A stretch of 64,000 bases of DNA, taken from positions 1-64,000 of the forward strand of contig CASFCG010000005.1 in NCBI GenBank assembly GCA_949293295.1, read 5' to 3'. Source of the DNA: an uncultured Cetobacterium sp. Lineage in GTDB: Bacteria > Fusobacteriota > Fusobacteriia > Fusobacteriales > Fusobacteriaceae. The translations under genes were made by a program, and so were the position numbers. Positions 53,630 through 63,600 of the stretch are shown piece by piece (the stretch's first letter is position 1; each line of letters begins with the position of its first letter). The notes under the pieces are model-generated. The model was not told where the DNA came from. It searched no databases and saw only the letters and a program-made list of their open reading frames with translations.

Positions 53630-54292
53630 ATGTTATATATAGTTGCAACTCCAATAGGAAATTTGGAGGATATAACACTGAGGGCTATAAGAGTTTTTAA
53701 AGAGGTTGATTTTGTTTTTGCTGAAGATACAAGAGTAACAAAAAAACTATTAAATCATTTGGAGATTGAAAAAATTGTTTATAGATATGATGAACATACT
53801 AAAATGCATCAGATATCAAATATAATCAATATGCTTGAGAATGGGAATAAAATAGCATTGGTAACTGATGCTGGAACCCCATGTATTTCAGACCCTGGAT
53901 TTGAGGTTGTAAATGAAGCATTGAATAAAGGGATAAAAGTTATTCCGATTCCAGGAGCTAGTGCTATGACTTCTGCTGGCTCAGTTGCTGGGATATCACT
54001 GAGAAGATTTTGTTTTGAGGGTTTTTTGCCCAAGAAAAAAGGAAGACAAACACTATTAAAATCTCTTGCTAACGAGAAGAGGACAATTATAATTTTTGAA
54101 TCACCTCATAGAATAGAGAGAACATTACGTGATATAGAGGAGTTTATTGGGGTTAGAGAGATTGTAATAGTGAGAGAGATTACCAAAATATATGAAGAGA
54201 TACTTAGAGGAACGACAACAGAGTTGATTGAACGATTAGCTAAAAATCCGATAAAGGGCGAGATTGTGTTATTGATAAAGGGAAATGAATAG
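53630..54292 (+). CDS. rsmI: 16S rRNA (cytidine-1402-2'-O)-methyltransferase
   Basis: The 220-residue tetrapyrrole-methylase fold protein starts MLYIVATPIGNLEDIT, the RsmI signature. It continues with FAEDTRVTKKLL, DAGTPCISDPG and FEGFLPKKKGRQ, then an IVREITK... segment. It methylates C1402 of 16S rRNA. GAAGAGGTAAGAG precedes the ATG. It is slightly short because the C-terminal extension of some homologues is absent. Confidence 0.96.
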   Translation: MLYIVATPIGNLEDITLRAIRVFKEVDFVFAEDTRVTKKLLNHLEIEKIVYRYDEHTKMHQISNIINMLENGNKIALVTDAGTPCISDPGFEVVNEALNKGIKVIPIPGASAMTSAGSVAGISLRRFCFEGFLPKKKGRQTLLKSLANEKRTIIIFESPHRIERTLRDIEEFIGVREIVIVREITKIYEEILRGTTTELIERLAKNPIKGEIVLLIKGNE

Positions 54293-54312
54293 ATGTGTTG
54301 AGGTGATTTTAG

Positions 54313-55209
54313 ATGTCAATGACAAAAATAAATTGGTATCCGGGACATATGAAAAAAACAAAGGATTTAATAAAAGAGAATATGCCTCTCATAGATATAG
54401 TTTTGGAGGTTGTGGATGCTAGAATTCCTATGTCGAGTAAGAATCCAGATATAGTGAGCTTTGCAAAAAATAAGAAGCGTGTCATAGTGATAAATAAATC
54501 CGACCTTATAACAAAAGAGGAGATTTTATTTTGGAAAGAGTTTTTTAAGAAGAATAACTTTGCAGATGAGGTATTAGAGTTATCAGCAGAAACAGGAATG
54601 AATATAAGACAGTTATACACAATAATTGAAAAAGTTTCAAGTGAAAAGAAAGAAAAACTTTTAAAAAAAGGGCTAAGAAAAGTGAATACGAGACTTATGG
54701 TGGTTGGAATTCCAAATGTTGGAAAATCAAGATTAATCAATAGAATTGTTGGAAAAAATAGTGCTGGAGTGGGAAATAAACCAGGATTTACAAGAGGAAA
54801 ACAATGGATAAGAATAAAAGAGGGATTGGAGTTATTAGACACACCAGGTATATTATGGCCAAAATTTGAGAGTGAAAAAGTTGGATATAATTTGGCTATC
54901 ACAGGAGCTATAAGAGATGAGATTTTACCAATAGAGGAGGTAGCCTGTGTGCTTTTGGATAAGATGATATTAATGGGGAAAAAGCAGATTTTAAAAGAGA
55001 AGTACAAGTTGTTAGATGAGGATTTTGAACAGGTTACAGGTGGAATTTTAGAAGCTATTGCCCTTAGGATGAATATGCTACAAAAAGGTGGAAATTTAAA
55101 TGTACAACAGGCGACATATACTCTTTTGAGAGATTATAGGGCTTGTAAATTAGGAAAGTTTGGTTTAGATATGGATATAGCTGAAGAGATTAAAGGGCTA
55201 TATAGATAG
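54313..55209 (+). CDS. rbgA: Ribosome assembly GTPase RbgA
   Basis: The 298-residue circularly permuted GTPase begins INWYPGHMKKTK, the RbgA/YlqF start. The G4 motif NKSDL precedes the P-loop GIPNVGKSRLINR and the DTPGILWP switch, which shows permutation. It matures the 50S subunit. GAGGTGATTTT precedes the ATG. It lies 20 bases after rsmI. Confidence 0.96.
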   Translation: MSMTKINWYPGHMKKTKDLIKENMPLIDIVLEVVDARIPMSSKNPDIVSFAKNKKRVIVINKSDLITKEEILFWKEFFKKNNFADEVLELSAETGMNIRQLYTIIEKVSSEKKEKLLKKGLRKVNTRLMVVGIPNVGKSRLINRIVGKNSAGVGNKPGFTRGKQWIRIKEGLELLDTPGILWPKFESEKVGYNLAITGAIRDEILPIEEVACVLLDKMILMGKKQILKEKYKLLDEDFEQVTGGILEAIALRMNMLQKGGNLNVQQATYTLLRDYRACKLGKFGLDMDIAEEIKGLYR

Positions 55210-55228
55210 ATTTGGGTAGGAGAGAGTT

Positions 55229-56053
55229 ATGGGAAGTAGTTTGGATATAGATTTAAAGTTGACAGAAACTATTCTTGTCAATTTTTTGAAAGAAGAAGTA
55301 AATAAAGTTGGCTTTAAAAAGGTTGTTTTAGGTCTATCTGGAGGGATTGATTCAGCGTTGGTTGCTTATCTGGCGACAAAGGCTTTTGGAGCTGAGAATG
55401 TTCTGGGGATTATGATGCCCTATAAAACATCAAGTTCTGAGAGTTTAAAACATGCAGAACTAGTAGTAGAAAGATTGGGAATAAGGACTAAAAAAGTTGA
55501 GATAACACAGATGGTAGAGCCATATTTCGAAATGAATCCCGATATGGATAGCCTGAGAAAGGGAAATAGAATGGCAAGGGAAAGGATGTGTATTCTGTTT
55601 GATTATTCACTGAAAGAGAAAGCACTAGTTCTAGGAACATCCAATAAGACGGAGCTTCTTTTAGGATATAGTACGCAGTTTGGAGATGGAGCATCTGCTA
55701 TAAATCCGATAGGTGATTTATATAAAACACAAGTATGGGCTTTATCAAGATATTTAGGGATTCCGGATGAGATTATATCTAAAAAACCAAGTGCAGATTT
55801 ATGGGAAGGGCAAACAGATGAAGATGAGTTTGGTTTTTCATATGAGACAGCGGATAAAATACTCCAACTTATGATAGATAAGAGAGAAAAGAAAGAGAAT
55901 ATTTTGAAAAGAGGTTATTCTTCAGAAATTGTAGAAAAGATTGCAAGAAAAATAAAATTATCGCAATATAAGAGAAAACTTCCGTTGATTGCAAAGATTT
56001 CAGAGAGGACAATAGGAAGAGAGTTTCGTTATCCAAGAGATTGGGAAGTGTAA
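55229..56053 (+). CDS. nadE: NAD synthetase (ammonia-dependent type)
   Basis: The 274-residue enzyme makes NAD from deamido-NAD and ammonia. The ATP-pyrophosphatase loop SGGIDSALVAYL is near residue 39, with LGTSNKTELLLGYSTQFGDG and KPSADLWEGQTDEDEFG later. No glutaminase domain is present, so ammonia is the likely nitrogen donor. GGAGAG precedes the ATG. Length is typical of the short class. Confidence 0.95.
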   Translation: MGSSLDIDLKLTETILVNFLKEEVNKVGFKKVVLGLSGGIDSALVAYLATKAFGAENVLGIMMPYKTSSSESLKHAELVVERLGIRTKKVEITQMVEPYFEMNPDMDSLRKGNRMARERMCILFDYSLKEKALVLGTSNKTELLLGYSTQFGDGASAINPIGDLYKTQVWALSRYLGIPDEIISKKPSADLWEGQTDEDEFGFSYETADKILQLMIDKREKKENILKRGYSSEIVEKIARKIKLSQYKRKLPLIAKISERTIGREFRYPRDWEV

Positions 56054-56068
56054 TAGGGAGGTTATAAG

Positions 56069-56440
56069 ATGAAAGGAGAGGAGCAGTTAAGAGAGGAGTT
56101 AAATGAGTTTCAAAAAGAGAAAGAGAGGATTAGAAATATTGTCGGACAGGTTGGAGGAGCAAATGCAACTCACAATAAAATAGTAAATAGTTTGTTGATT
56201 ATAATAATTTTGACATTATTAATTTTAGGTGGAATATTCAATAGAATAACGCCGGCTTTGGCAGTTCAGATAGCGATTTTATTCGGAGTAATAAAATTGA
56301 TTTGGATGTTCTATGAATCGCAAAGAGCGAGTCATTTTCAATTTTGGATTTTGAACTCTTTGGAGTATAGAATAAGTGAAATCTACAAGAGAGTGAAAAA
56401 GATAGAAAAAGAGTTAGATGAATTAAAAAATAGGAATTAA
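56069..56440 (+). CDS. Small membrane protein with coiled-coil ends, unknown
   Basis: The 123-residue product has a charged helix-like N-terminus (about 1-30), two membrane segments (about 41-58 and 65-82) and a Lys/Glu-rich coiled-coil-like C-terminus. I recognise no domain. It is read with nadE and hpt, with a GGGAGG site before the ATG. No function is assigned; a membrane-anchored helical scaffold is the only thing the sequence suggests. Confidence 0.7.
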   Translation: MKGEEQLREELNEFQKEKERIRNIVGQVGGANATHNKIVNSLLIIIILTLLILGGIFNRITPALAVQIAILFGVIKLIWMFYESQRASHFQFWILNSLEYRISEIYKRVKKIEKELDELKNRN

Positions 56441-56501
56441 AAAATAAATTAGCTTTACTAAAGGTTGAAAGCTGTTAAAACATATGTATTTAGGAGGATT
56501 T

Positions 56502-57026
56502 ATGGAATATTCAATAGAAAAAATGATATCCGAAACTCAAATTGAGGAGAGAATTAAAGAGCTGGCAAAAATGATTGAAAGTGATTATGCAGGAAAAGAG
56601 CTTGTGTGTGTAGGGTTATTAAAAGGGTCAATTATGTTTATGGCTGATTTATTGAAGAGAATAGAGTTAAATCTATCTATGGATTTTATGAAAGTTTCTA
56701 GCTATCACGGTGGAACTGACAGCACGGGAGTGGTACAAATTTTGAAAGATGTTGATTCTTCATTGGAGGAAAAAGAGGTATTAATTATAGAGGATATTAT
56801 TGATACTGGATTGACTCTAGAAACTGTGAAGAAATTTTTAGCTACAAAAAAACCTAATTCAATTAAAGTTTGTTCTCTTTTGGATAAACCATCTAGAAGA
56901 AAAGTGGATATCGAGGGCGAGTATATTGGATTTGAGATTCCAGATGAGTTTGTAATTGGTTATGGACTTGACTATGATGAGATGTATAGAAATCTTCCTT
57001 ATATAGCAAAAGTTGTAAAAAGATAG
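56502..57026 (+). CDS. hpt: Hypoxanthine phosphoribosyltransferase
   Basis: The ATG at 56502 (174 residues) follows an AGGAGG site; an ATG six codons earlier lies before it. The PRPP-binding motif is seen as VLIIEDIIDTGLTL. VGLLKGSIMFMADL near the start and the late DEFVIGYGLDYDEMYRNLP are typical. It salvages hypoxanthine and guanine to nucleotides. It is separated from the preceding small membrane-protein gene by 61 bases, the largest gap in this operon. Confidence 0.95.
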   Translation: MEYSIEKMISETQIEERIKELAKMIESDYAGKELVCVGLLKGSIMFMADLLKRIELNLSMDFMKVSSYHGGTDSTGVVQILKDVDSSLEEKEVLIIEDIIDTGLTLETVKKFLATKKPNSIKVCSLLDKPSRRKVDIEGEYIGFEIPDEFVIGYGLDYDEMYRNLPYIAKVVKR

Positions 57027-57037
57027 TAGGGGATTTT

Positions 57038-57838
57038 ATGTCATTCAAACATAAGAAGAGATTTGGACAAAATTTTTTGACAAATCAAGATGAGATTTTA
57101 TCAAAAATAATGGAGTTATCACAGGTAGAGGATGATGAGCATATTATAGAGATTGGACCTGGAGAGGGAGCACTGACGGAGAGATTACTAGAAAAAGCCA
57201 AAAAAGTTACATGTATAGAGATTGATAGAGATCTAGAGAGAATTTTAAGAAAAAAATTTGAGAAAAATCAAAAATTTCAATTGATTATAGAAGATGTATT
57301 AAAAGTAGATTTTAACTTAATTCTATCTCAGGGAAGAGTGGTAGCGAATATTCCGTATTATATAACTTCGCCAATAATAAATAAAATTATTGAAAATAGA
57401 GATATTATATCAGAGATGTTTATTATGGTTCAAAAGGAGGTAGCGGAACGGATATGTTCAACTTTTGGTAAAGAAAGAAGTGTTTTAACTTTGGCAGTAG
57501 AGTATTACGGTAAAGCGGAGTATCTTTTTACCATACCAAAAGAGTTTTTTACACCGGTTCCTAAAGTTGATTCTGCATTTATAAAAATTGATTTTTATGA
57601 AGACAGAAGATTTGAAAAGATTATACCAGAAGAGCTATTTTTCAAAGTTGTAAAGGCTGGATTTGCTAATAAAAGAAAGAATATTGTCAATAATCTGAGT
57701 AGTCTTGGATTATCAAAAGAGCGTATAAAAGAGATGTTAAATACTTTAAATATTGCTGAAAATGAAAGAGCTGAAAACATTTCAATTGAAGAATTTATTA
57801 AAATAGCAAAAGCACTTAAAGTTGAGGAGCAATCATGA
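57038..57838 (+). CDS. rsmA: 16S rRNA dimethyladenosine transferase RsmA (KsgA)
   Basis: The 266-residue enzyme dimethylates A1518 and A1519 of 16S rRNA. KKRFGQNFL at the start, IEIGPGEGALTERLL as SAM site, NIPYYITSPII as the catalytic NxPY motif and FFTPVPKVDSAF later are all standard. A GGGG site lies before the ATG. Its end overlaps the next start by 4 bases. Confidence 0.97.
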   Translation: MSFKHKKRFGQNFLTNQDEILSKIMELSQVEDDEHIIEIGPGEGALTERLLEKAKKVTCIEIDRDLERILRKKFEKNQKFQLIIEDVLKVDFNLILSQGRVVANIPYYITSPIINKIIENRDIISEMFIMVQKEVAERICSTFGKERSVLTLAVEYYGKAEYLFTIPKEFFTPVPKVDSAFIKIDFYEDRRFEKIIPEELFFKVVKAGFANKRKNIVNNLSSLGLSKERIKEMLNTLNIAENERAENISIEEFIKIAKALKVEEQS

Positions 57839-58074
57839 AAAGTTATGAATTTAAAGTTAAGACGAGACGAGAAGATATAGATTTCATTAATAAAATTATA
57901 GAAGCGTATGAAGGGATTGGAGTTGTAAGAACTAGAAATGCAAGTGAGGGAGATTTGACAATAATTTCAACTTTAGATTTTAAGGATGATTTGAGGAAAA
58001 TTATAGAGGATTTAAATAAAAAATGGGTGGAAGTGAGAATCGTGTCTGAAAGTGTTTGGAATGGAGAGTTATAG
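57835..58074 (+). CDS. Small conserved protein, DUF4911-like
   Basis: The 79-residue product has an alpha/beta pattern (KSYEFKVKTRREDIDFINKII, then VVRTRN and LTIISTLDF) like that of DUF4911 proteins, which I recall only loosely. No catalytic residues are evident. The ATG overlaps the rsmA stop by 4 bases, which couples translation. The next gene is khpA 13 bases later, so an RNA-linked role is possible. The function is unknown. Confidence 0.65.
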   Translation: MKSYEFKVKTRREDIDFINKIIEAYEGIGVVRTRNASEGDLTIISTLDFKDDLRKIIEDLNKKWVEVRIVSESVWNGEL

Positions 58075-58087
58075 GAGGAATTTATAA

Positions 58088-58327
58088 ATGGAAAAGTTGG
58101 AACTTTTGATGAATTATATTGTTTCAGAATTAGTAGAAACAAAAGAAAGTATAAGAATAACGTATGACCTTATTGATGATACAGTTACTTTTAAGGTTAG
58201 TGTTGCACCTGGCGAAATGGGAAGAGTAATAGGAAAGAATGGATTGACAGCCAATGCTATTAGAGGTGTCATGCAAGCTGCTGGAGTAAAAGATAGATTG
58301 AATGTCAATGTTGAGTTTGTAGATTAG
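58088..58327 (+). CDS. khpA: KH-domain RNA-binding protein KhpA
   Basis: The 79-residue protein is a single KH domain with the GxxG loop in MGRVIGKNGLTANAIR. KhpA forms a dimer or pairs with KhpB (Jag) and binds many RNAs. Its partner gene lies at 32637-33278 on the other side of the origin-proximal region. It sits between a DUF4911-like gene and rimM, the common rpsP-khpA-rimM-trmD setting without rpsP. AGGAGG precedes the ATG. Confidence 0.93.
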   Translation: MEKLELLMNYIVSELVETKESIRITYDLIDDTVTFKVSVAPGEMGRVIGKNGLTANAIRGVMQAAGVKDRLNVNVEFVD

Positions 58328-58337
58328 TGGAGGAGAT

Positions 58338-58853
58338 ATGGAGTTACTATCGGCGGGGAGAATTTCTGGAACTCATCATCTAAAGGGAGCGGTAAAAGTT
58401 ATATCAAGTTTTGAAGAGCTTAAGAAGTTAAAAGGTCAAAAGATTGTTGTCGAGACAGAAAGCGGAGAGACAAGAGTTTTAACAGTAAAGACAGTGAAAC
58501 ATCTGTTGAATTCAAAATGGATTATGGAGTTTGAAGAGGTTGAAAATAAAAATGATGCGACTTTAATTTTAAATTCAACTTTGAAAGTGAGAAGAGATAT
58601 ACTAGGAGTTTCAGAAGAGGTTTTAATTCAGGATATTATAGGAATGAAAGTTTATCTTGAAGATGGAGAAAGTATAGGAGAGGTCGTAGATATTTATGAG
58701 ACCTCAGCACATGATATATTTGTTATTGAGGACTTAGAGTATGAGACTATGATTCCAGATGTTGACGAGTTTATAAAAAAGATAGATTTTGAAAATAATA
58801 GGATGATTGTTAAATTGATAGATGGATTAAGAGAGAGAAAAAAGGGTCAGTGA
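58338..58853 (+). CDS. rimM: 16S rRNA processing protein RimM
   Basis: The 171-residue protein has the RimM N-terminal domain (GRISGTHHLKGAVKVISSF) and a PRC-barrel domain (GMKVYLEDGESIGEVVDIYET, split here). It binds the 30S head and helps its maturation. It lies between khpA and trmD, as in many bacteria. A GGAGGAG site precedes the ATG, and the spacing to trmD is 10 bases. Confidence 0.95.
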   Translation: MELLSAGRISGTHHLKGAVKVISSFEELKKLKGQKIVVETESGETRVLTVKTVKHLLNSKWIMEFEEVENKNDATLILNSTLKVRRDILGVSEEVLIQDIIGMKVYLEDGESIGEVVDIYETSAHDIFVIEDLEYETMIPDVDEFIKKIDFENNRMIVKLIDGLRERKKGQ

Positions 58854-58863
58854 GGAGAGTAGA

Positions 58864-59589
58864 GTGAAGATTAATATAGTAACACTTTTTCCAGATTTTT
58901 TTATAGGATTTAAAGAGCATAGTATTATAAAGAGAGCTATTGAAAGAGGATTGCTTGAATTGGAGATAATAAATATTAGAGATTTTGCTGAGGGAAAACA
59001 CAAGCAATGTGACGATATGCCCTTTGGCGGTGGAGCTGGAATGGTAATGAAACCAGAACCGATCATAAGTGCTTTAAACTCTGTGTCTGGAATGGTAATA
59101 TACACTTCACCTCAAGGAGTAACTTTTAATCAAAAATTAGCGTGTGAATTAGCTTCACAAGATGAGATAACTATTTTAGCTGGACACTACGAAGGTATTG
59201 ATGAAAGAGTTATCGAAAAAAAAGTTGATATTGAGATATCATTGGGAGATTTTGTTTTAACTGGAGGAGAGCTTCCAGCAATGGTAATAGTAGATGCTGT
59301 AGCTCGTTTAATTCCAGGGGTTATAAAAAAAGAGTCTTATGAAAATGACTCTTTTTTTAACGGATTATTAGACTATCCTCACTATACACGCCCAGCGGAG
59401 TATGATGGAATGAAAGTACCAGAGGTATTATTATCTGGACATCATAAAAATATAGATGAGTGGAGATTGAAACAAAGTTTAAAAAGAACATATAAGAGAA
59501 GACCTGAGCTTTTAAAGAATAGAGAGTTTTCGAAATTAGAAAAAAAACTTTTTGATGAGATAAAAAAAGAGGGATATGATGATTTATAG
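58864..59589 (+). CDS. trmD: tRNA (guanine-37-N1)-methyltransferase
   Basis: The 241-residue SPOUT enzyme starts with a GTG behind GAGGAGAG. Family marks include MKINIVTLFPDFF, DDMPFGGGAGMVMKPEP, the knot LAGHYEGIDER and SLGDFVLTGGELPAM, and VLLSGHHKNIDEWR. It methylates G37 of tRNAs to prevent frameshifting. Its end overlaps the next start by 14 bases. Confidence 0.97.
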   Translation: MKINIVTLFPDFFIGFKEHSIIKRAIERGLLELEIINIRDFAEGKHKQCDDMPFGGGAGMVMKPEPIISALNSVSGMVIYTSPQGVTFNQKLACELASQDEITILAGHYEGIDERVIEKKVDIEISLGDFVLTGGELPAMVIVDAVARLIPGVIKKESYENDSFFNGLLDYPHYTRPAEYDGMKVPEVLLSGHHKNIDEWRLKQSLKRTYKRRPELLKNREFSKLEKKLFDEIKKEGYDDL

Positions 59590-60106
59590 ATTGGGAGACA
59601 AGAGACCACAGATTGGAAGAGATAGTTTTATAGCAGAAACTGCAAGTATTATAGGGGATGTAATAACTGGTGAGAATGTTACAATTTGGTTTTCTGCCGT
59701 TTTAAGGGCGGATATGAGTAGGATAGAGATTGGGGATGGTTCAAATATTCAAGATAACACAACAGTTCATGGTGATACTGATTATCCGGTTAAGATTGGA
59801 AAAGGGGTAACAATAGGACATAATTGTGTAATACATGGCTGTAATATAGGAGATAATGCTCTTATAGGAATGGGAACAATCATTTTAAATGGAGCCAAAA
59901 TTCCAAAGAATTGTATTGTAGCGGCTGGAAGTGTGGTTACTGATAAACTTGTAGCGGAAGAAGGTAGTTTGATTGTAGGTTCTCCTGCAAAAGTTATAAA
60001 AAAACTTTCAGATAAAAATACAAAGTATATTAAGTATGCCAAAGAGGTTTATACAAAGAAGATAGATATTTATAACAATAAGCTGATAAGGGAGGAGATA
60101 AAATGA
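59576..60106 (+). CDS. Gamma-carbonic anhydrase-like hexapeptide-repeat protein
   Basis: The 176-residue protein is a left-handed beta-helix with repeated I-G-x motifs. Three His are spaced as in gamma-carbonic anhydrases (VHGDTDYP, IGHNCVIHGCNIGDN), suggesting a metal site. YrdA/PaaY-type proteins belong here; real activity is uncertain. Two adjacent ATGs at 59576 are possible starts. It overlaps trmD by 14 bases and the next gene by 4. Confidence 0.88.
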   Translation: MMIYRLGDKRPQIGRDSFIAETASIIGDVITGENVTIWFSAVLRADMSRIEIGDGSNIQDNTTVHGDTDYPVKIGKGVTIGHNCVIHGCNIGDNALIGMGTIILNGAKIPKNCIVAAGSVVTDKLVAEEGSLIVGSPAKVIKKLSDKNTKYIKYAKEVYTKKIDIYNNKLIREEIK

Positions 60107-60666
60107 GAGATTCAATCTATTTAGGATTGGTTCATTCTCCAGTTTACAACAAGAAAGGAGAGATTGTTTGTACATCTGTTACAAACTTTGATATTCATGA
60201 TATCTCCAGAACGTGTAGAACTTATGGAGTAAATCAGTATCATATTATAGTTTCAGTTGATGCTCAAAAAAGGCTTACAGAAAGAATTATTGGATATTGG
60301 CAGGAAGGATTTGGAGCTGAATATAACAAAGATAGAGAGGAGGCGTTTGAAAGAACGCGAGTTTATGAAAGTATTGAAAAAAGTATAGAGGAGATAAAAA
60401 AGAGAGAGGGAAAGACACCAAAAATAGTCACAACCTCTGCTAAAATTTTTTCCAATTCAATAGATTATAAAACTTTATCTGAAAAAGTATTAAATGATGA
60501 AGAACCATATTTGATATTATTTGGAACTGGTTGGGGACTAATAGATGAAGTGATGCAGAAATCAGATTATATTCTTCATCCTATCAGAGGGAATTCGGAA
60601 TATAATCACCTTTCAGTGAGGTCAGCTGTTTCTATAATTTTGGATAGATTAATAGGAGAGAATTAA
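60103..60666 (+). CDS. SPOUT-like RNA methyltransferase (PF09936-type)
   Basis: The 187-residue protein starts with YLGLVHSPVYNKKGE and ends with IRGNSEYNHLSVRSAVSIILDRL, the knot region of a SPOUT fold. It matches, from memory, the Methyltrn_RNA_4 family whose genes often lie next to trmD. RTCRTYG and LFGTGWGL are other conserved-looking blocks. The tRNA or rRNA target is unknown. GGGAGGAG precedes the ATG, which overlaps the preceding stop by 4 bases. Confidence 0.85.
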   Translation: MRDSIYLGLVHSPVYNKKGEIVCTSVTNFDIHDISRTCRTYGVNQYHIIVSVDAQKRLTERIIGYWQEGFGAEYNKDREEAFERTRVYESIEKSIEEIKKREGKTPKIVTTSAKIFSNSIDYKTLSEKVLNDEEPYLILFGTGWGLIDEVMQKSDYILHPIRGNSEYNHLSVRSAVSIILDRLIGEN

Positions 60667-63600
60667 TTGAAGAGAGAGATTAGAATTAAACCAAAAAGAG
60701 ATATATTTAAAGAGTTGGGGATAGAAGATATCCAGATAAAAGAGATTGTATTTAGCGAGAGGAATAAAATTATGGATATCTATTGTTTTGTTTCTTCACC
60801 TAATGATTTATCTGGATTAGATAAAGCATATGAACTTTTAAAAAAGAGATTTGGAAAAGAGTTAGACATTGATTTTAAGATAGAATATCTATGTAAAGAG
60901 ATTACAAATGAACAGTTTTTAGAGATAGTAGAAAGGGTTATTGCCAAATTGAAAAAGACAAATGCTATCTCTAAATCTTTTTTATATCTATATAGAGTTA
61001 TAATAGAAGAGGATTTTGTTAATATAGAATTAAAGAATGAGATGGCAGTAGAGACGTTATATAGTTCGAACCTAGATGGAAGAATAGAACAACTTTTAGA
61101 AAATCATGGGATTAGAGATTTTAAAGTTAGATTTGTAGCTGGAGATTTTAACCATGAACTTCAAAAAATTGAGAATGAGATTGAAAATAAGATAATTACT
61201 TTAAGTTCTCTTCCAGAAGTGAAAAAACAGGAAAATGAAACGATAAAAGTGGAGATAAAATCGGCACTTCCCAATACAAGGGCTACATTTACTAAGAAAA
61301 AAGATATAAAAAGTCCTAGTATTAAGTTTTCAGAATTTAAAGAGCTTATTGAAAATGAGATTGCTGTTGTGGAAGGAGAGCTATTTTCAACTGAGGGAAG
61401 AGAGTTAAAATCGGGAAAAATACTTCAAATTTTACGTATTACGGATGGAGAAGAGGCTATCACGGCAAAGATATTTTTAAATAGTGCTGAAGATTTTGAT
61501 GTAAAAGTTGGAGATTTTGTAAAGATTAGTGGAAAAAAACAATTGGATTCCTTTGATGATAACGAGGAGATTATTTTAATAAATGTTTTAAATAAAATAG
61601 AAAAAGAGAGAGAGAAAAAAATAGATATTGCTGAGAAAAAAATGATAGAGTTACATACACATACGAAAATGAGTGAGATGTGTGGTGTCGAAGATGTCAA
61701 AAATATTATTGGACGTGCTTTGGATTATGGACATAAAGCAGTAGCTATTACGGATTATGGTGTGGTACACGCTTTTCCATTTGCTTATAAAGCGGCAAAG
61801 GGAAAGGATTTAAAAGTGATTTTTGGTTGTGAGATGTATATGGTTGATGATTTACAACCTATAGTAGAGAATGCAAAAGATGTTATGATTGATGAGGAGA
61901 CATATATTGTATTTGACTTGGAAACATTAGGATTAAATTCTCATGAGAATGAGATAATTGAGATTGGAGCGATAAAACTTCAGGGGCGAAGGATTGTAGA
62001 TAGATATTCTCAACTTATAAATCCTAGAAAGAAAGTTCCTAAAAAAATTCAGGAGATTACAAATATAAATGATTCTTTACTTGCTGATAAACCAACAATT
62101 GAAGAGGTATTACCTAAATTTGTAGAGTTTATTGGAGATGCTACTATGGTAGCTCACAATGCTCCATTTGATATGGGATTTTTGAAAAGGGATATAAAAA
62201 AATATCTTGGTATAGATTTTAATCCTGCTGTCATAGATACCTTACAAATGGCAAGAGATTTATACCCAGACCAAAAGGGATATGGTTTAAAACCTATGAC
62301 GAAATTTTTAAAAGTAGCTTTAGAAAATCATCATAGAGCTGTGGATGATTCGCAGGCAACAGCAGCTATGTTTGCTATATTTTTAGATAGATATCTTGAG
62401 GCTGGAATTTTAAATCAAAAAGATATGACGGGAGCTTTTCCATTGAATTATCAGAAACAGGATGTAAGAAATGTGATGGTTCTTGTAAAGGATTTGAAAG
62501 GACTAAAAAATCTGTACAAACTAGTATCGAAAGCTCATATTGATTATTTTGGGAGTAAAAAACCTAGAATTTTAAAGTCAGTTTTAGCTGAAAATAGAGA
62601 AGGACTTATTATAGGAGCCCCAACATCTGTGCATTTTGGAAATGTTGGAGAATTGACGGAAGCTTATTTTAGAAATGATTTAGCAAAAGTTGAAAGAGCT
62701 ATTGAATTTTATGATTATATTGAGTTACAGCCTAAAATTGCGTTTTCAGAGTTTTTAGATAGTGATAATACTGGAACAATCTCATCATACAAGGATGTAG
62801 AAAAGATGAATAAGTATATTTATGATTTAGCCAAATCAAAAGGGAAAATTGTCACAGCTTCATCAAATGTTCATTATCTGGAAAAAGAGGATTATAAAGT
62901 CAGAGCAATACTTCTATATGGAAGCGGAAATGTATTTAGAGAGAACCAATATTTAGTGGATAACGGATTTTATTTTAGAACGACTAGTGAGATGTTGGAG
63001 GAGTTTAGCTATTTAGGAGAGGAGATAGCAACAGAGATAGTAGTTGATGCTACAAATCAGATAAATGAGATGATAGATAGTATTCAACCTATTCCGAGTG
63101 GTTTTTATCCACCAAAAATAGATAATGCGGAAAATATTGTGAGAGAAATGACCTATGAGAAAGCTTATGAACTGTATGGGAATCCTCTACCTGAAAACGT
63201 AGAAGCGAGGATAGAGAGAGAGCTAAAAGCTATCATTGGAAATGGATTTTCTGTTTTGTATCTTTCAGCTCAAAAATTAGTAAAAAAATCTCTAGATAAT
63301 GGTTATCTTGTTGGGTCTAGGGGTTCTGTGGGCTCATCTATCGTAGCTTATATGATGGGTATTACAGAAGTGAATGCTTTGTATCCACACTATCTATGTA
63401 CTGAGTGTAAATATTCAGAATTTATAGAAAGAGAAGGAGCTGGGGTAGATTTAGAGGTTAAGAGTTGTCCAAAGTGTGGTACTGAGATGAAGCGAGATGG
63501 GCATTCAATACCATTTGAAGTTTTTATGGGATTTGATGGAGATAAAGTTCCCGATATCGATTTAAATTTTTCTGGGGAGTATCAATCAGAGATACATAGA

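Noticed and set aside
54309-55007. 232-codon antisense frame over rbgA
   Set aside because: The sense strand encodes a complete RbgA with all GTPase motifs; the antisense frame is its shadow.
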